Below, in pieces: positions 52,587 through 61,519 of a stretch of DNA of 64,000 nucleotides. Source of the DNA: Citromicrobium bathyomarinum (GTDB lineage Bacteria > Pseudomonadota > Alphaproteobacteria > Sphingomonadales > Sphingomonadaceae). The DNA is taken from positions 427,927 to 491,926 of the forward strand of contig NZ_JAINWL010000003.1 in the NCBI RefSeq assembly GCF_021021475.1, given 5' to 3'. The notes beneath the pieces are model-generated. The model was not told where the DNA came from. It did no database searches and saw only the letters and a program-made list of their open reading frames with translations. A program made the position numbers and the translations under genes. The number at the start of each line of letters is the position of its first letter. The first letter of the stretch is position 1.

Positions 52587-55025
52587 ATGAGCAAATGGAT
52601 CGGAGCTGCTGCCTGGAGCGCGAAGGAAGCCCGCGTCGGCGACCGGCTGCCCTATGCGCGTCTGGTGGACGAGCACACGCTGATGCTGCGCGACGGCGCG
52701 CTGCTGACCGCGATTCAGGTGCCCGGCCTGCTGTTCGAGACCGAGGATACCGAAGCGCTCAACGCCCATGCCGCCACGCGCGAGGTGATGCTGCGCAGCA
52801 CGCTCGACAGCCGCTTCGTGATGTATCACCACGTGATCCGCCGCCGGGTCGAGGTTGAGCTGGACGCGGAATTCGAAGACCCGCTCGCCCGTCATATCGA
52901 TGCGCGGTGGAAGGAACGGCTCGGCTCGGGATCGCTGTTCATCAACGACCAGTTCGTCACGCTCATCCGTCGCCCCGCGCGCGGCAAGGCGGGCTGGGTC
53001 GAGAAGGCGGGCAAGGCGCTCAGCAACCGCAAGAAGCAGGCGGTCGAGGTCGATCCCAAGGACTTGCGATCCCTGCGCGCTGCCGCGACCGGCCTGGTCG
53101 CCTCGTTGCAACCCTACGGGGCGGCGTTGCTGGGCGATTACACCGGCCCCAAGGGCTACACCAATTCGGAAATTCTCGAGCTGCTCTCCGCGCTTTACAA
53201 TGGCGAGATGCAGCCGGTCCGCCGTCCGGCGGAGGACCGCGATATCGGCCACATGCTGCCCTATCGCCGGGCGAGCTTCGGGATCGACGCGATGGAGCTG
53301 CGCGGCTCGGGTGAGCCCGATTTCGCCGCGATGCTCAGCCTCAAGGATTACCCGGACGCGACCAGCCCGGGCCTGCTCGATGGGCTGCTGCGGCTGCCCT
53401 ATGAAATGGTCGTCTCGGAAAGCTATGCCCCTTCGGAACGGACCACGGCGCGCGAGCGGATGGACCTTGCGATCCGCCGCCTGCGCTCGGTCGACGAGGA
53501 AGCGCAGGCCGAGCGTGCGGACATGCTCGCCGCGCGCGATGCGCTGGGCAATGGAGCGGTGGGCTTTGGCGATCATCACCTGAGCGTGCTGGTGCGCGAG
53601 CGCACGCTCCCCCGGCTCGACGATGCCACCGCCGCCTGCGCCGCCGCGCTGGCCGATACGGGCGCCATAGTGGTCCGCGAGGATACCAATCTGGAACCCG
53701 CGTTCTGGGCGCAGTTCCCCGGCAACGAGCAGTACATCGTGCGCCGCGCGATGATCTCTTCCGCCAATATGGCAAGCTTCGGCAGCCTGCACGGCTTCGC
53801 GCTCGGCCAGGCCGAGGGCAACCACTGGGGCGAGGCGGTGACGCTGCTGGAGACGACCAGCGCGACGCCGTTCTTCTTCAACTTCCACAATGGCGATCTC
53901 GGCAATTTCTCGGTCATCGGGCCGTCGGGTTCGGGCAAGACCGTGGTGATGAACTTCCTCGCCGCACAGGCGCAGAAGTTCAATCCGCGCACCATCCTGT
54001 TCGACAAGGATCGCGGCGCAGAGCTGTTCGTGCGCGGGATCGGCGGGCGTTACGACCGGATTTATGCGGGCGAGCCTTCGGGGTTCAATCCGCTCGCGCT
54101 GCCCGACACCCCCGCCAACCGCGCCTTCCTGCGCGACTGGCTGGGTGTGATGCTGAAGGCCGAAGGGCCCGAGGAACTCCAGACCATAAGCCATGCGGTC
54201 GATGCGGCTTACGAGAACGACGCGAGCCTGCGCCGGTTGCGCAATTTCCGCGAGCTGCTCAGCGGCACGCGCCGTCCTGAGCCGGGCGATCTGGCGGATC
54301 GTCTGTCGGCCTGGATCCATGGGGGCGAACACGCCTGGCTGTTCGACAACGAGACCGACGAGCTGGACCTCGATCGCAAGACGCTCGGCTTCGATATGAC
54401 CGCACTGCTCGAAAACCCGCGCCTGCGCACGCCGACGATGATGTACCTGTTCCACCGGATCGAGGAGCGGTTGGACGGTGAGCCGACCATGATCCTGATC
54501 GACGAAGGCTGGAAGGCGCTCGACGACGAAGTCTTCGCCGCGCGCATCCGCGACTGGCTCAAGACGCTGCGTAAACGCAACGCGCTGGTCGGGTTCGCCA
54601 CGCAGTCTGCGCGCGATGCTCTGGAAAGCCGCATCTCGACCGCGCTGGTCGAACAGACCGCGACCATGGTGTTCATGCCCAACAGCCGCGCCCGGCCCGA
54701 GGATTACTGCGACGGGTTCGGCCTCACCAGCCATGAACTCGCGCTGATCCGCACGCTGCCCGCGCACAGCCGCTGCTTCCTCGTGCGCCAGCCCGATGCG
54801 AGCGTCGTGGTCCGGCTCGACCTGTCGAATGCGCCCGAAGTCCTCACGATCCTCTCGGGTCGTGAGAGCAGCGTGCGCCGGCTCGACCTGTTGCGCGAAG
54901 CGGTGGGCGACAATCCCGCAGACTGGTTCCCCGCTCTCACCGGCCATGCATGGCCGGGCGAGCGCAGCGATGGCACGGTGGATGACGACAGCGTCGTCCT
55001 GCCGTTCAAGCAGGCTGCGGAATGA
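52587..55025 (+). CDS. virB4: VirB4/TrbE ATPase
   Basis: 812 residues, the main ATPase of type IV secretion. N-terminal domain (about 1-420), then Walker A GPSGSGKTVV near residue 448 and Walker B MILIDEGWKALDDE near 636. LDDEVFAARIRDWLKTLRKRNALVGFATQS is a typical VirB4 C-terminal stretch. AGGAGGG lies upstream of the ATG. Its end overlaps virB6 by ATGA. Confidence 0.93.
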   Translation: MSKWIGAAAWSAKEARVGDRLPYARLVDEHTLMLRDGALLTAIQVPGLLFETEDTEALNAHAATREVMLRSTLDSRFVMYHHVIRRRVEVELDAEFEDPLARHIDARWKERLGSGSLFINDQFVTLIRRPARGKAGWVEKAGKALSNRKKQAVEVDPKDLRSLRAAATGLVASLQPYGAALLGDYTGPKGYTNSEILELLSALYNGEMQPVRRPAEDRDIGHMLPYRRASFGIDAMELRGSGEPDFAAMLSLKDYPDATSPGLLDGLLRLPYEMVVSESYAPSERTTARERMDLAIRRLRSVDEEAQAERADMLAARDALGNGAVGFGDHHLSVLVRERTLPRLDDATAACAAALADTGAIVVREDTNLEPAFWAQFPGNEQYIVRRAMISSANMASFGSLHGFALGQAEGNHWGEAVTLLETTSATPFFFNFHNGDLGNFSVIGPSGSGKTVVMNFLAAQAQKFNPRTILFDKDRGAELFVRGIGGRYDRIYAGEPSGFNPLALPDTPANRAFLRDWLGVMLKAEGPEELQTISHAVDAAYENDASLRRLRNFRELLSGTRRPEPGDLADRLSAWIHGGEHAWLFDNETDELDLDRKTLGFDMTALLENPRLRTPTMMYLFHRIEERLDGEPTMILIDEGWKALDDEVFAARIRDWLKTLRKRNALVGFATQSARDALESRISTALVEQTATMVFMPNSRARPEDYCDGFGLTSHELALIRTLPAHSRCFLVRQPDASVVVRLDLSNAPEVLTILSGRESSVRRLDLLREAVGDNPADWFPALTGHAWPGERSDGTVDDDSVVLPFKQAAE

Positions 55026-56224
55026 CCCCGACCGGCGCCTGCGATCTGGCGATGTCCGAGGCTGCGGGCGGTGTTGCCGCTGCGCTGGAGGCGGTCAATT
55101 GCGTCGCCGCCGACGTGACGGGCACCACCTTCGGGCGGCTGTTCGCGCCGGGCGGCGTGCTGGTCACCGTGCTGACCATCATGCTGACGCTGTATGTCGC
55201 ATTCTTCGCAATCCAGCTGGTGACCGGGCGCAGCACGCTGGGTGTCAGCACGCTGACCCCGCGGATGCTGCGGATCGGCCTGGTGCTGACCTTCGTGACC
55301 AGCTGGATCGCCTATCAGGCGGTGTTCTGGAACATCTTCGTCGAAGGGCCGGACTGGCTGGCGAGCGTGCTTACCGGAGACAGCGGCTCCGCCACGCAGA
55401 CCTTCGCGACCAAGATCGACGTCGTCTTCGCCGCCGTGCAGCAGGCGAGTGAAGGGCAGACGGATATCGAGACCTTCTCGCCCGCAGGGATGCTGTGGAT
55501 GGGTGCGCTGCTGTTCATGCTCGGCACCGTGGGCCTGCTGGTGACCGCGCGGATCGCGCTGGCGCTGCTGGTCGCGCTCGGCCCGATCTTCCTGGTGATG
55601 GCGCTGTTCGATGGCACGCGCGGGCTGTTCGTCGGCTGGCTCAAGGGGCTGACGATGATGGGGCTGACCCCGCTGTTCGCGGTGCTCGGCGGATCGATCA
55701 TGCTGGAAATGTCGGTGCCCATCCTGGCCTCTCTGGTTGCCGTACCCGGCGATATTCCGGCGCGCGCGGCGATGGCGTTCTTCATGATCGGCGCGGTGCA
55801 TGTCGCGCTGATGGTGATGGTGCTGAAGGTGATGGGCACGCTGGTCGGTGGGTGGACCGTATTCGGCCTCGCCAATTCCGATAGCGAGCGCGGTCGGTCG
55901 ACTGCCAGCGCGCCCGCCACCGCAGCTCCAGCGGCCAGCGTCTACAACAGCGCCAGCGCCTCTCAACCTGCCCCATCGAGCGCGGCGCGCCGCACGGCTG
56001 TTGTCGCCGCCACCCCGACCATGGCTGCAAACGATCTTGGCAATCGTGGCGGCGCGGATGGCTCTGGCGGAGCCCGCGTGACCAAGGTTTACGCCACCTC
56101 TTCAGGGGATGGACATGCCGGCGTGGCCAGCAAGGCCGCCTCGCGCACCAGCGGCCTGGGCACGCGGTTCAAGACTGCATCCGGCGCTTCGGGCGTAGGA
56201 CGCCAGACGGAGAAAATGAAATGA
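55022..56224 (+). CDS. virB6: VirB6/TrbL channel protein with long tail
   Basis: 400 residues. Around five to six membrane segments (for example VLVTVLTIMLTLYVAFFAIQ, ALLVALGPIFLVMALFDG), the conserved ALGPIFLVMALF being the family signature, then a Ser/Ala/Thr-rich, low-complexity C-terminal tail of about 110 residues. Overlaps virB4 and virB9 by 4 bases each, so the three are coupled. Where virB8 is usually encoded, virB9 begins at once. Confidence 0.87.
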   Translation: MTPTGACDLAMSEAAGGVAAALEAVNCVAADVTGTTFGRLFAPGGVLVTVLTIMLTLYVAFFAIQLVTGRSTLGVSTLTPRMLRIGLVLTFVTSWIAYQAVFWNIFVEGPDWLASVLTGDSGSATQTFATKIDVVFAAVQQASEGQTDIETFSPAGMLWMGALLFMLGTVGLLVTARIALALLVALGPIFLVMALFDGTRGLFVGWLKGLTMMGLTPLFAVLGGSIMLEMSVPILASLVAVPGDIPARAAMAFFMIGAVHVALMVMVLKVMGTLVGGWTVFGLANSDSERGRSTASAPATAAPAASVYNSASASQPAPSSAARRTAVVAATPTMAANDLGNRGGADGSGGARVTKVYATSSGDGHAGVASKAASRTSGLGTRFKTASGASGVGRQTEKMK

Positions 56225-57000
56225 TCGCCGCGCGTTACACAGCGCTCGCCTTCCTCGCAGTAATGGTCGCGAGCCCGGCTCTGGCCGACGACCCCCGGCT
56301 GGTCGAACGGCTGTACGATCCCGACGAGGTCGTGGTGATCCAGGGCAAGACCAAGGTTCAGGCGACGATCCAGTTCGGGGAGGATGAATCGATCGAGAAT
56401 GTCGCGATCGGCGATTCCAACGCCTGGCAGGTGACCCCCAACCAGCGCGCCAACCTGCTGTTCGTCAAACCGCTGGAGCCCAGCGCGCAGACCAACATGA
56501 CCGTGGTCACCAATCGCCACACCTATTTGTTCGATCTGGTCGCAAGTCCGCGCGCCAAGCCGCTGTATGTGCTGCGTTTCACCTATCCTGAACCGCCGGA
56601 AGAAGACGCCGACGCACAGCTGGCGGCGGGGCCTGCGCAGGAGGCCAATCCGGTCGAGCTGGCGGCGGCGAACGATCCGCTGGCGGTGGTCGACCCCGCG
56701 CTGCTCAACTTCAAGTGGGAGCCCGAGGGTCAGCGCGAGCTGTATCCCGACGAGATCTACGACGATGGCCGATCAACCTACCTCAGGTGGGAGCAGGAGC
56801 GGCCCGTGCCCGCGATTTTGATTGAGAATTACGAGGGCGATGAAGGCCCGGTAAACTCCACCGTGCGCGGAGACACGGTGATCGTCGATGGCGTGCCGAG
56901 GCAGATGATCCTGCGCTCGGGCCGCGAAAAGGCTGTATTGGTGAACAATGGTCCGGTCCGGGCAACCGCTGCGAGCGGGCCGGTCGGGGGTGGCCGCTAG
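56221..57000 (+). CDS. virB9: VirB9/TrbG/CagX outer-membrane complex protein
   Basis: 259 residues with signal peptide (FLAVMVASPALADD). Order of segments matches VirB9: N-terminal YDPDEVVVIQGKTKVQATIQFG, SNAWQVTPNQRANLLFVKPLE, TNRHTYLFDL, a Glu/Ala/Pro linker, then the C-terminal domain (FKWEPEGQRELYPDEIYDDGRSTYLR, PAILIENYEGDEG) ending with Gly-rich tail. It has no Cys, so the VirB7-VirB9 disulfide known elsewhere cannot form; no virB7 gene is seen. Confidence 0.88.
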   Translation: MIAARYTALAFLAVMVASPALADDPRLVERLYDPDEVVVIQGKTKVQATIQFGEDESIENVAIGDSNAWQVTPNQRANLLFVKPLEPSAQTNMTVVTNRHTYLFDLVASPRAKPLYVLRFTYPEPPEEDADAQLAAGPAQEANPVELAAANDPLAVVDPALLNFKWEPEGQRELYPDEIYDDGRSTYLRWEQERPVPAILIENYEGDEGPVNSTVRGDTVIVDGVPRQMILRSGREKAVLVNNGPVRATAASGPVGGGR

Positions 57001-57025
57001 GGCCGCCGAGGAAGGGAAGCGAACT

Positions 57026-58174
57026 ATGCGCCTCGCAATGAAGATGCCGCCCAAGAAGCACCCCACCGATGGCGATTTCGCCAACGGGGCTCACGATACC
57101 GACCCGCGCGAGAACCAGAGCGCGGAGGTGATCGACCTCGCCAGCCGCAGCGTGCTGCCCAGCGTGGCGAACAAGAAGAGTTCGGACACGATGGGCATGG
57201 TCGCAGGGATCGCGATCGTAGCCGCTCTCGGTCTGGTCACGCTGTGGAGCATGAACAGCGCGCGGCTGGACGATGCGGACGCTACTCCTGCCGGCGATGT
57301 GGCCGCCGATGCCGGCGCAGCCCCCGCCGCGATCGCGGTGGACCCGGCCCCGGTCACGACCGGCGTCGCGCCACAGCAGCAGGTCGTGCGCGCGGACCCT
57401 GCGCCCGCACCGATCCTCTCGAACAATCCCAACCTTGCGCCGGGCACCGCGTCCAATCCCAACAACAGCCCCACGATCGTGTTCGACGCGTCGGGCAGGG
57501 CGGTCGCCAGCGTGCCCACCGGCGCTCTGCCCGAAGCCGCTGCCGCCCCCGGCAGCAACGGCGCGACCGGCACTGCAGCGGGCGACTTCGCCAGCCGCGT
57601 GGGCGGCGTGGGCGGCAGCACCGCGCGCGCGCAGGCGATGGCCAATCCGGGTACCACGGTGACGCAGGGCACGTTGATCCCCGCGATCCTCGAAACCGCG
57701 ATCGATACCGACGTGCCCGGCTATGTGCGCGCGGTGGTGAGCCAGGATGTGAAGAGCTTCGACGGCAAGAATGTGCTGATCCCGCGCTCCAGCCGCCTCG
57801 TCGGCCAGTACCAGTCCGGCCTGCAGGCGGGGCAGAAGCGCGCCTACGTGATCTGGACCCGCCTGATCCGCCCCGATGGGGCGAGCGTGAACCTGCAATC
57901 GCCGGGGATCGGCTTCGATGGCACCACCGGCCTGCCGGGCGATGTCGACAGCCGCTTCTTCCAGCGCTTCGGGTCCGCGATGCTCCTTTCCGTGGTCGGA
58001 GGCCTTTCGGCGATCGGATCGGGCGGTGCCTCGGTCATCGTCGGTGGCGGCGGGCAGGCGGCGGCCGCCGCTGCCGTCTCGCAGGACAGCCAACTTGGCC
58101 CCGTGGTGCGGGTGCGCCAGGGCGAGCCGATCCGCGTGTTCACCGCGCGCGACCTCGATTTCTCCGGCGTCTGA
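57026..58174 (+). CDS. virB10: VirB10/TrbI channel scaffold protein
   Basis: 382 residues spanning both membranes: short cytoplasmic N-terminus, one helix (GMVAGIAIVAALGLVTLWSM) at about 55-74, a long Ala/Pro-rich periplasmic linker, and the conserved C-terminal domain (GTLIPAILETAIDTDVPGYVRAVV, VLIPRSSRLVGQYQS, AYVIWTRLIRPDG, then a hydrophobic antenna SAMLLSVVGGLSAIG, and GEPIRVFTARDLDF). AAGGGAAG precedes the ATG at 57026. Confidence 0.92.
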   Translation: MRLAMKMPPKKHPTDGDFANGAHDTDPRENQSAEVIDLASRSVLPSVANKKSSDTMGMVAGIAIVAALGLVTLWSMNSARLDDADATPAGDVAADAGAAPAAIAVDPAPVTTGVAPQQQVVRADPAPAPILSNNPNLAPGTASNPNNSPTIVFDASGRAVASVPTGALPEAAAAPGSNGATGTAAGDFASRVGGVGGSTARAQAMANPGTTVTQGTLIPAILETAIDTDVPGYVRAVVSQDVKSFDGKNVLIPRSSRLVGQYQSGLQAGQKRAYVIWTRLIRPDGASVNLQSPGIGFDGTTGLPGDVDSRFFQRFGSAMLLSVVGGLSAIGSGGASVIVGGGGQAAAAAAVSQDSQLGPVVRVRQGEPIRVFTARDLDFSGV

Positions 58175-58195
58175 GCGCTGGGCGAACGATCGATC

Positions 58196-59236
58196 ATGAG
58201 TGCCGATATCCAGCCTCTGACCCCTGCGAGCGGCGCTGCCGACCGGCAGGTGCCGGGCGCGACGGGGGGAGGGAGCGTCTACCTCGACGCCTATCTCGCG
58301 CCGTTCCGCCAGTGGCTCGACCGGGACACGGTGACCGAGATCATCGTCAACCGTCCCGGCGAGGTGTGGATCGAGGATGCCGCGATCCCGGGCGGGATGC
58401 AGCGGATCGAGACCGACGCGATTACCGACATGCTGGTCCAGCGGCTGGCCGAACAGGTCGCGCGGGTCAGTCATCAGGGGATCAACCGCGAGCATCCGCT
58501 GCTCGGCGCGACCCTGCCCGATGGCGCGCGCGTCCAGTTCTGCGGACCGCCCGCCTCTCGCAAGCACTGGGTGATGGCGATCCGGCGCCACCGGCGTCTG
58601 GACCTGCCGCTCGATGCCTACGACACCGGCCCGCTCAAGCAGCAGGAAAAGGCCGCGATGCCTGACCCGCAGGCAGAGCCGATCGCGTTTCTGCGAGAGG
58701 CGATCCTGCAGCGACAGACGATCCTGATCTCGGGCGGGACCAGCACCGGCAAGACCACTTTCCTCAACGCGATGCTCGGCGAAATTCCGAAGGACCAGCG
58801 CGTTGTGCTGGTCGAGGATACGCCCGAGCTGAAGCTGCCGGGCGAAAACGGCGTCGGGCTGGTCGCGGTGAAGGGCGAACTGGGCGAGGCCAAGGTTACT
58901 GCCAACGAGCTGCTCCAGGCCGCGCTGCGCCTGCGGCCCGACCGGATCGTGCTGGGCGAACTGCGCGGCGAGGAAAGCGTCAGCTTCCTGCGGGCGATTA
59001 ACACCGGCCATCCGGGCAGCTTCTCGACCGTGCACGCCAATTCGCTGCATGGCGCGCTGGAACAGCTATCCCTGATGGTCATGCAGACCGGCATCGGCCT
59101 GTCGCGCAGGGACATAATAGCCTATGCCGCCAGCGTCATCGACGTGATGGTCCAGCTGGGCCGCGGCGCGGACGGCAAGCGCGGCATTGCCCAGATCGCG
59201 CGCAGCGCCGATCTGTTGAAATCGGACGACTGGTAG
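58196..59236 (+). CDS. virB11: VirB11 secretion ATPase
   Basis: 346-residue hexameric traffic ATPase. Walker A GGTSTGKTTFLNAML near residue 181, Walker B region RIVLGELRGEE, and the His-box HPGSFSTVHANS. The N-terminal domain carries VTEIIVNRPGEVWIE. Last gene of the virB run. Nothing recognisable as virD4 follows; ppk begins 132 bases later. Confidence 0.94.
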   Translation: MSADIQPLTPASGAADRQVPGATGGGSVYLDAYLAPFRQWLDRDTVTEIIVNRPGEVWIEDAAIPGGMQRIETDAITDMLVQRLAEQVARVSHQGINREHPLLGATLPDGARVQFCGPPASRKHWVMAIRRHRRLDLPLDAYDTGPLKQQEKAAMPDPQAEPIAFLREAILQRQTILISGGTSTGKTTFLNAMLGEIPKDQRVVLVEDTPELKLPGENGVGLVAVKGELGEAKVTANELLQAALRLRPDRIVLGELRGEESVSFLRAINTGHPGSFSTVHANSLHGALEQLSLMVMQTGIGLSRRDIIAYAASVIDVMVQLGRGADGKRGIAQIARSADLLKSDDW

Positions 59237-59368
59237 GCGAACGAAGCCGCCGCGCAGGCTGGTCAGTCGCGCCGCCAGCCGATAGATGCGCGCCCGAATC
59301 CCCCATGCGCCTCACCCCGCCGCGCGGGCGCGGTGAGCCGCCACAATCGAAGCGAGTGCCGAAGCCCG

Positions 59369-61519
59369 ATGGACACCCCGCTAAGCGCCAGCCCCGACCG
59401 CGATATCAGTGCGCGTTTCTTTAATCGCGAACTGAGCTGGCTGGCATTTAACGACCGGGTTCTCTCCGAAGCGCGCAACCCCGATTATCCGCTGCTCGAA
59501 CGGCTGCGCTTCCTGTCCATCTCGGGCAGCAATCTCGACGAATTCATGATGATCCGCGTGGCTGGGCTGGTCGGGCAGGTCCAGCGCGGGATCGACAAGC
59601 CTTCGGTCGACGGACTGACCCCGGCGCAGCAGCTTTCCGAAATTCGCGCGCGGCTCGCCGCGCTGAACGAACGCCAGCAGAGAACGCTGCGCGACCTTCG
59701 CGAAATGCTCGCAGAAGCGGGCATTCACATGGCCGACGATCGCCGCATCGACCGCGAGGCGCATGAATGGCTGCGGCGGCATTTCCTCGACGAGATCATG
59801 CCGGTGATCACGCCGCAGGCGCTCGACCCGGCGCATCCCTTTCCCTTCATCGCCAACGAAGGGCTGGGCGTGCTGTTCACCGTGCGCCGCGAGGAGATCA
59901 AGGCGAACCAGGAGGAAGAGCTGGTCGAGATGGTGCTGATTCCCTCGGCCCTGCCACGCTTCCTGCGCGTGCCCGGTGAAGAGGCGATCTATATCGGAAT
60001 CGAGAACCTCATCACCCGCTTTGCCGAGCACTTGTTCCCCGGTTTCGAGATGTGCGGCAGCGGCGTGTTCCGCGTGCTGCGCGACAGCGATATCGAGATC
60101 GAGGAAGAGGCGGAGGATCTGGTCCGCACCTTCCGCAGCGCGATCCAGCGGCGGCGGCGCGGGCAGGTTATCCAGCTGGAACTGGAGACCGAGTTCGATC
60201 CCACAGCCGAGGCACTGCTGCGCGACCGGCTGGCAACGCCGGGCGCGACTTTCGTGAAGATCGACGGCATGCTGGGCATTTCCGGCCTGTCGGACATCGT
60301 GAAGGAAGACCGGCCCGATCTGAAGTTCGATGCCTATTCCCCCCGCTACCCGGAGCGGATTCGCGAGCATGACGGCGATTGCTTCGCCGCGATCCGCGAG
60401 AAGGACATCATCATCCACCACCCCTACGAAAGCTTCGATGTGGTGGTCGATTTCGTGCGGCAGGCGGCGAACGACCGCAACGTGGTCGCGATCAAGCAGT
60501 CGCTCTACCGCGCGGGCAACCAGTCCGAGGTAATCGAGGCGTTGGTGGAGGCGGCGGAGAACGGCAAGTCGGTGACCGCCGTGGTCGAGCTGAAGGCGCG
60601 TTTCGACGAGGAACAGAACCTCTACTGGGCGAACAAGCTCGAACGCGCGGGCGTGCAGGTTATCTACGGCTTCGTCGACTGGAAGACCCACGCAAAGGTC
60701 GCGATGGTGGTTCGCCGCGAGGAAGAGGGCTTTCGCACCTACTGCCATTTCGGGACCGGCAATTATCACCCCGTCACGGCCAAGTTTTACACCGATCTCA
60801 GCTATTTCACCGCCGATCCGCGACTGGGGCGCGACGCGGCCAAGCTGTTCAATTTCGTGACCGGCTATGTCGAACCGCGCGGAACCGAACTGCTCGCGAT
60901 CAGCCCGATCGACCTGCGCGAAACGCTCTACGAGCGGATTGATGCCGAAGTGGAGGCCGCGCGGCAGGGCGGGCCGAGCGGGATCTGGCTCAAGATGAAC
61001 CAGCTGACCGATCATGACATGATCGAGCGGCTTTATGCCGCGAGCGAGGCGGGCGTGGAGATCCAGCTGGTGGTGCGCGGAATCTGCAATCTGCGCCCTG
61101 GCGTGCCCGGCCTATCGGAGAATATCCGAGTAAAATCGATTATCGGGCGTTTTCTTGAACACAGCCGGATATATGCGTTCGCCAATGGCGCAGCGATTCC
61201 GGGTGCGGAGACCAAGGTGTATATTTCGAGTGCGGACATGATGGAACGCAACCTCGATCGGCGGGTGGAACAACTGGTCCCGATCGAGAACAGCACGGTG
61301 CACGATCAGGTGCTGCAACAGGTGTTGCTGGCCAATCTGCTGGATAACGAGCGCAGCTGGTTCCTCCAGCCCGACGGGACATACGAGCGCGCCGATCCGG
61401 GCGAGAAGCCGTTCAATTGTCACCGCTATTTCATGACCAATCCCTCACTTTCCGGGCGTGGCGGCGCGCTGGAGGCGGGCGGTGTGCCGACGCTGGCACT
61501 GCGACGAGGAGCTGTCTGA
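59369..61519 (+). CDS. ppk1: RNA-independent polyphosphate kinase 1
   Basis: Makes inorganic polyphosphate from ATP. 716 residues in the PPK1 layout: N-terminal FNRELSWLAFNDRVLSEA, head domain, two phospholipase-D-like catalytic parts. The autophosphorylated His lies in DWKTHAKVAMV near residue 439, and the second essential His in LEHSRIYAF near 594, at nearly the positions known in E. coli. Ends with a Gly-rich tail. Its TGA overlaps the ppx ATG (TGATG). Confidence 0.95.
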   Translation: MDTPLSASPDRDISARFFNRELSWLAFNDRVLSEARNPDYPLLERLRFLSISGSNLDEFMMIRVAGLVGQVQRGIDKPSVDGLTPAQQLSEIRARLAALNERQQRTLRDLREMLAEAGIHMADDRRIDREAHEWLRRHFLDEIMPVITPQALDPAHPFPFIANEGLGVLFTVRREEIKANQEEELVEMVLIPSALPRFLRVPGEEAIYIGIENLITRFAEHLFPGFEMCGSGVFRVLRDSDIEIEEEAEDLVRTFRSAIQRRRRGQVIQLELETEFDPTAEALLRDRLATPGATFVKIDGMLGISGLSDIVKEDRPDLKFDAYSPRYPERIREHDGDCFAAIREKDIIIHHPYESFDVVVDFVRQAANDRNVVAIKQSLYRAGNQSEVIEALVEAAENGKSVTAVVELKARFDEEQNLYWANKLERAGVQVIYGFVDWKTHAKVAMVVRREEEGFRTYCHFGTGNYHPVTAKFYTDLSYFTADPRLGRDAAKLFNFVTGYVEPRGTELLAISPIDLRETLYERIDAEVEAARQGGPSGIWLKMNQLTDHDMIERLYAASEAGVEIQLVVRGICNLRPGVPGLSENIRVKSIIGRFLEHSRIYAFANGAAIPGAETKVYISSADMMERNLDRRVEQLVPIENSTVHDQVLQQVLLANLLDNERSWFLQPDGTYERADPGEKPFNCHRYFMTNPSLSGRGGALEAGGVPTLALRRGAV

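Noticed and set aside
52551..54947. Long minus-strand frame opposite virB4
   Set aside because: No recognisable domains; virB4 has Walker motifs and operon context.
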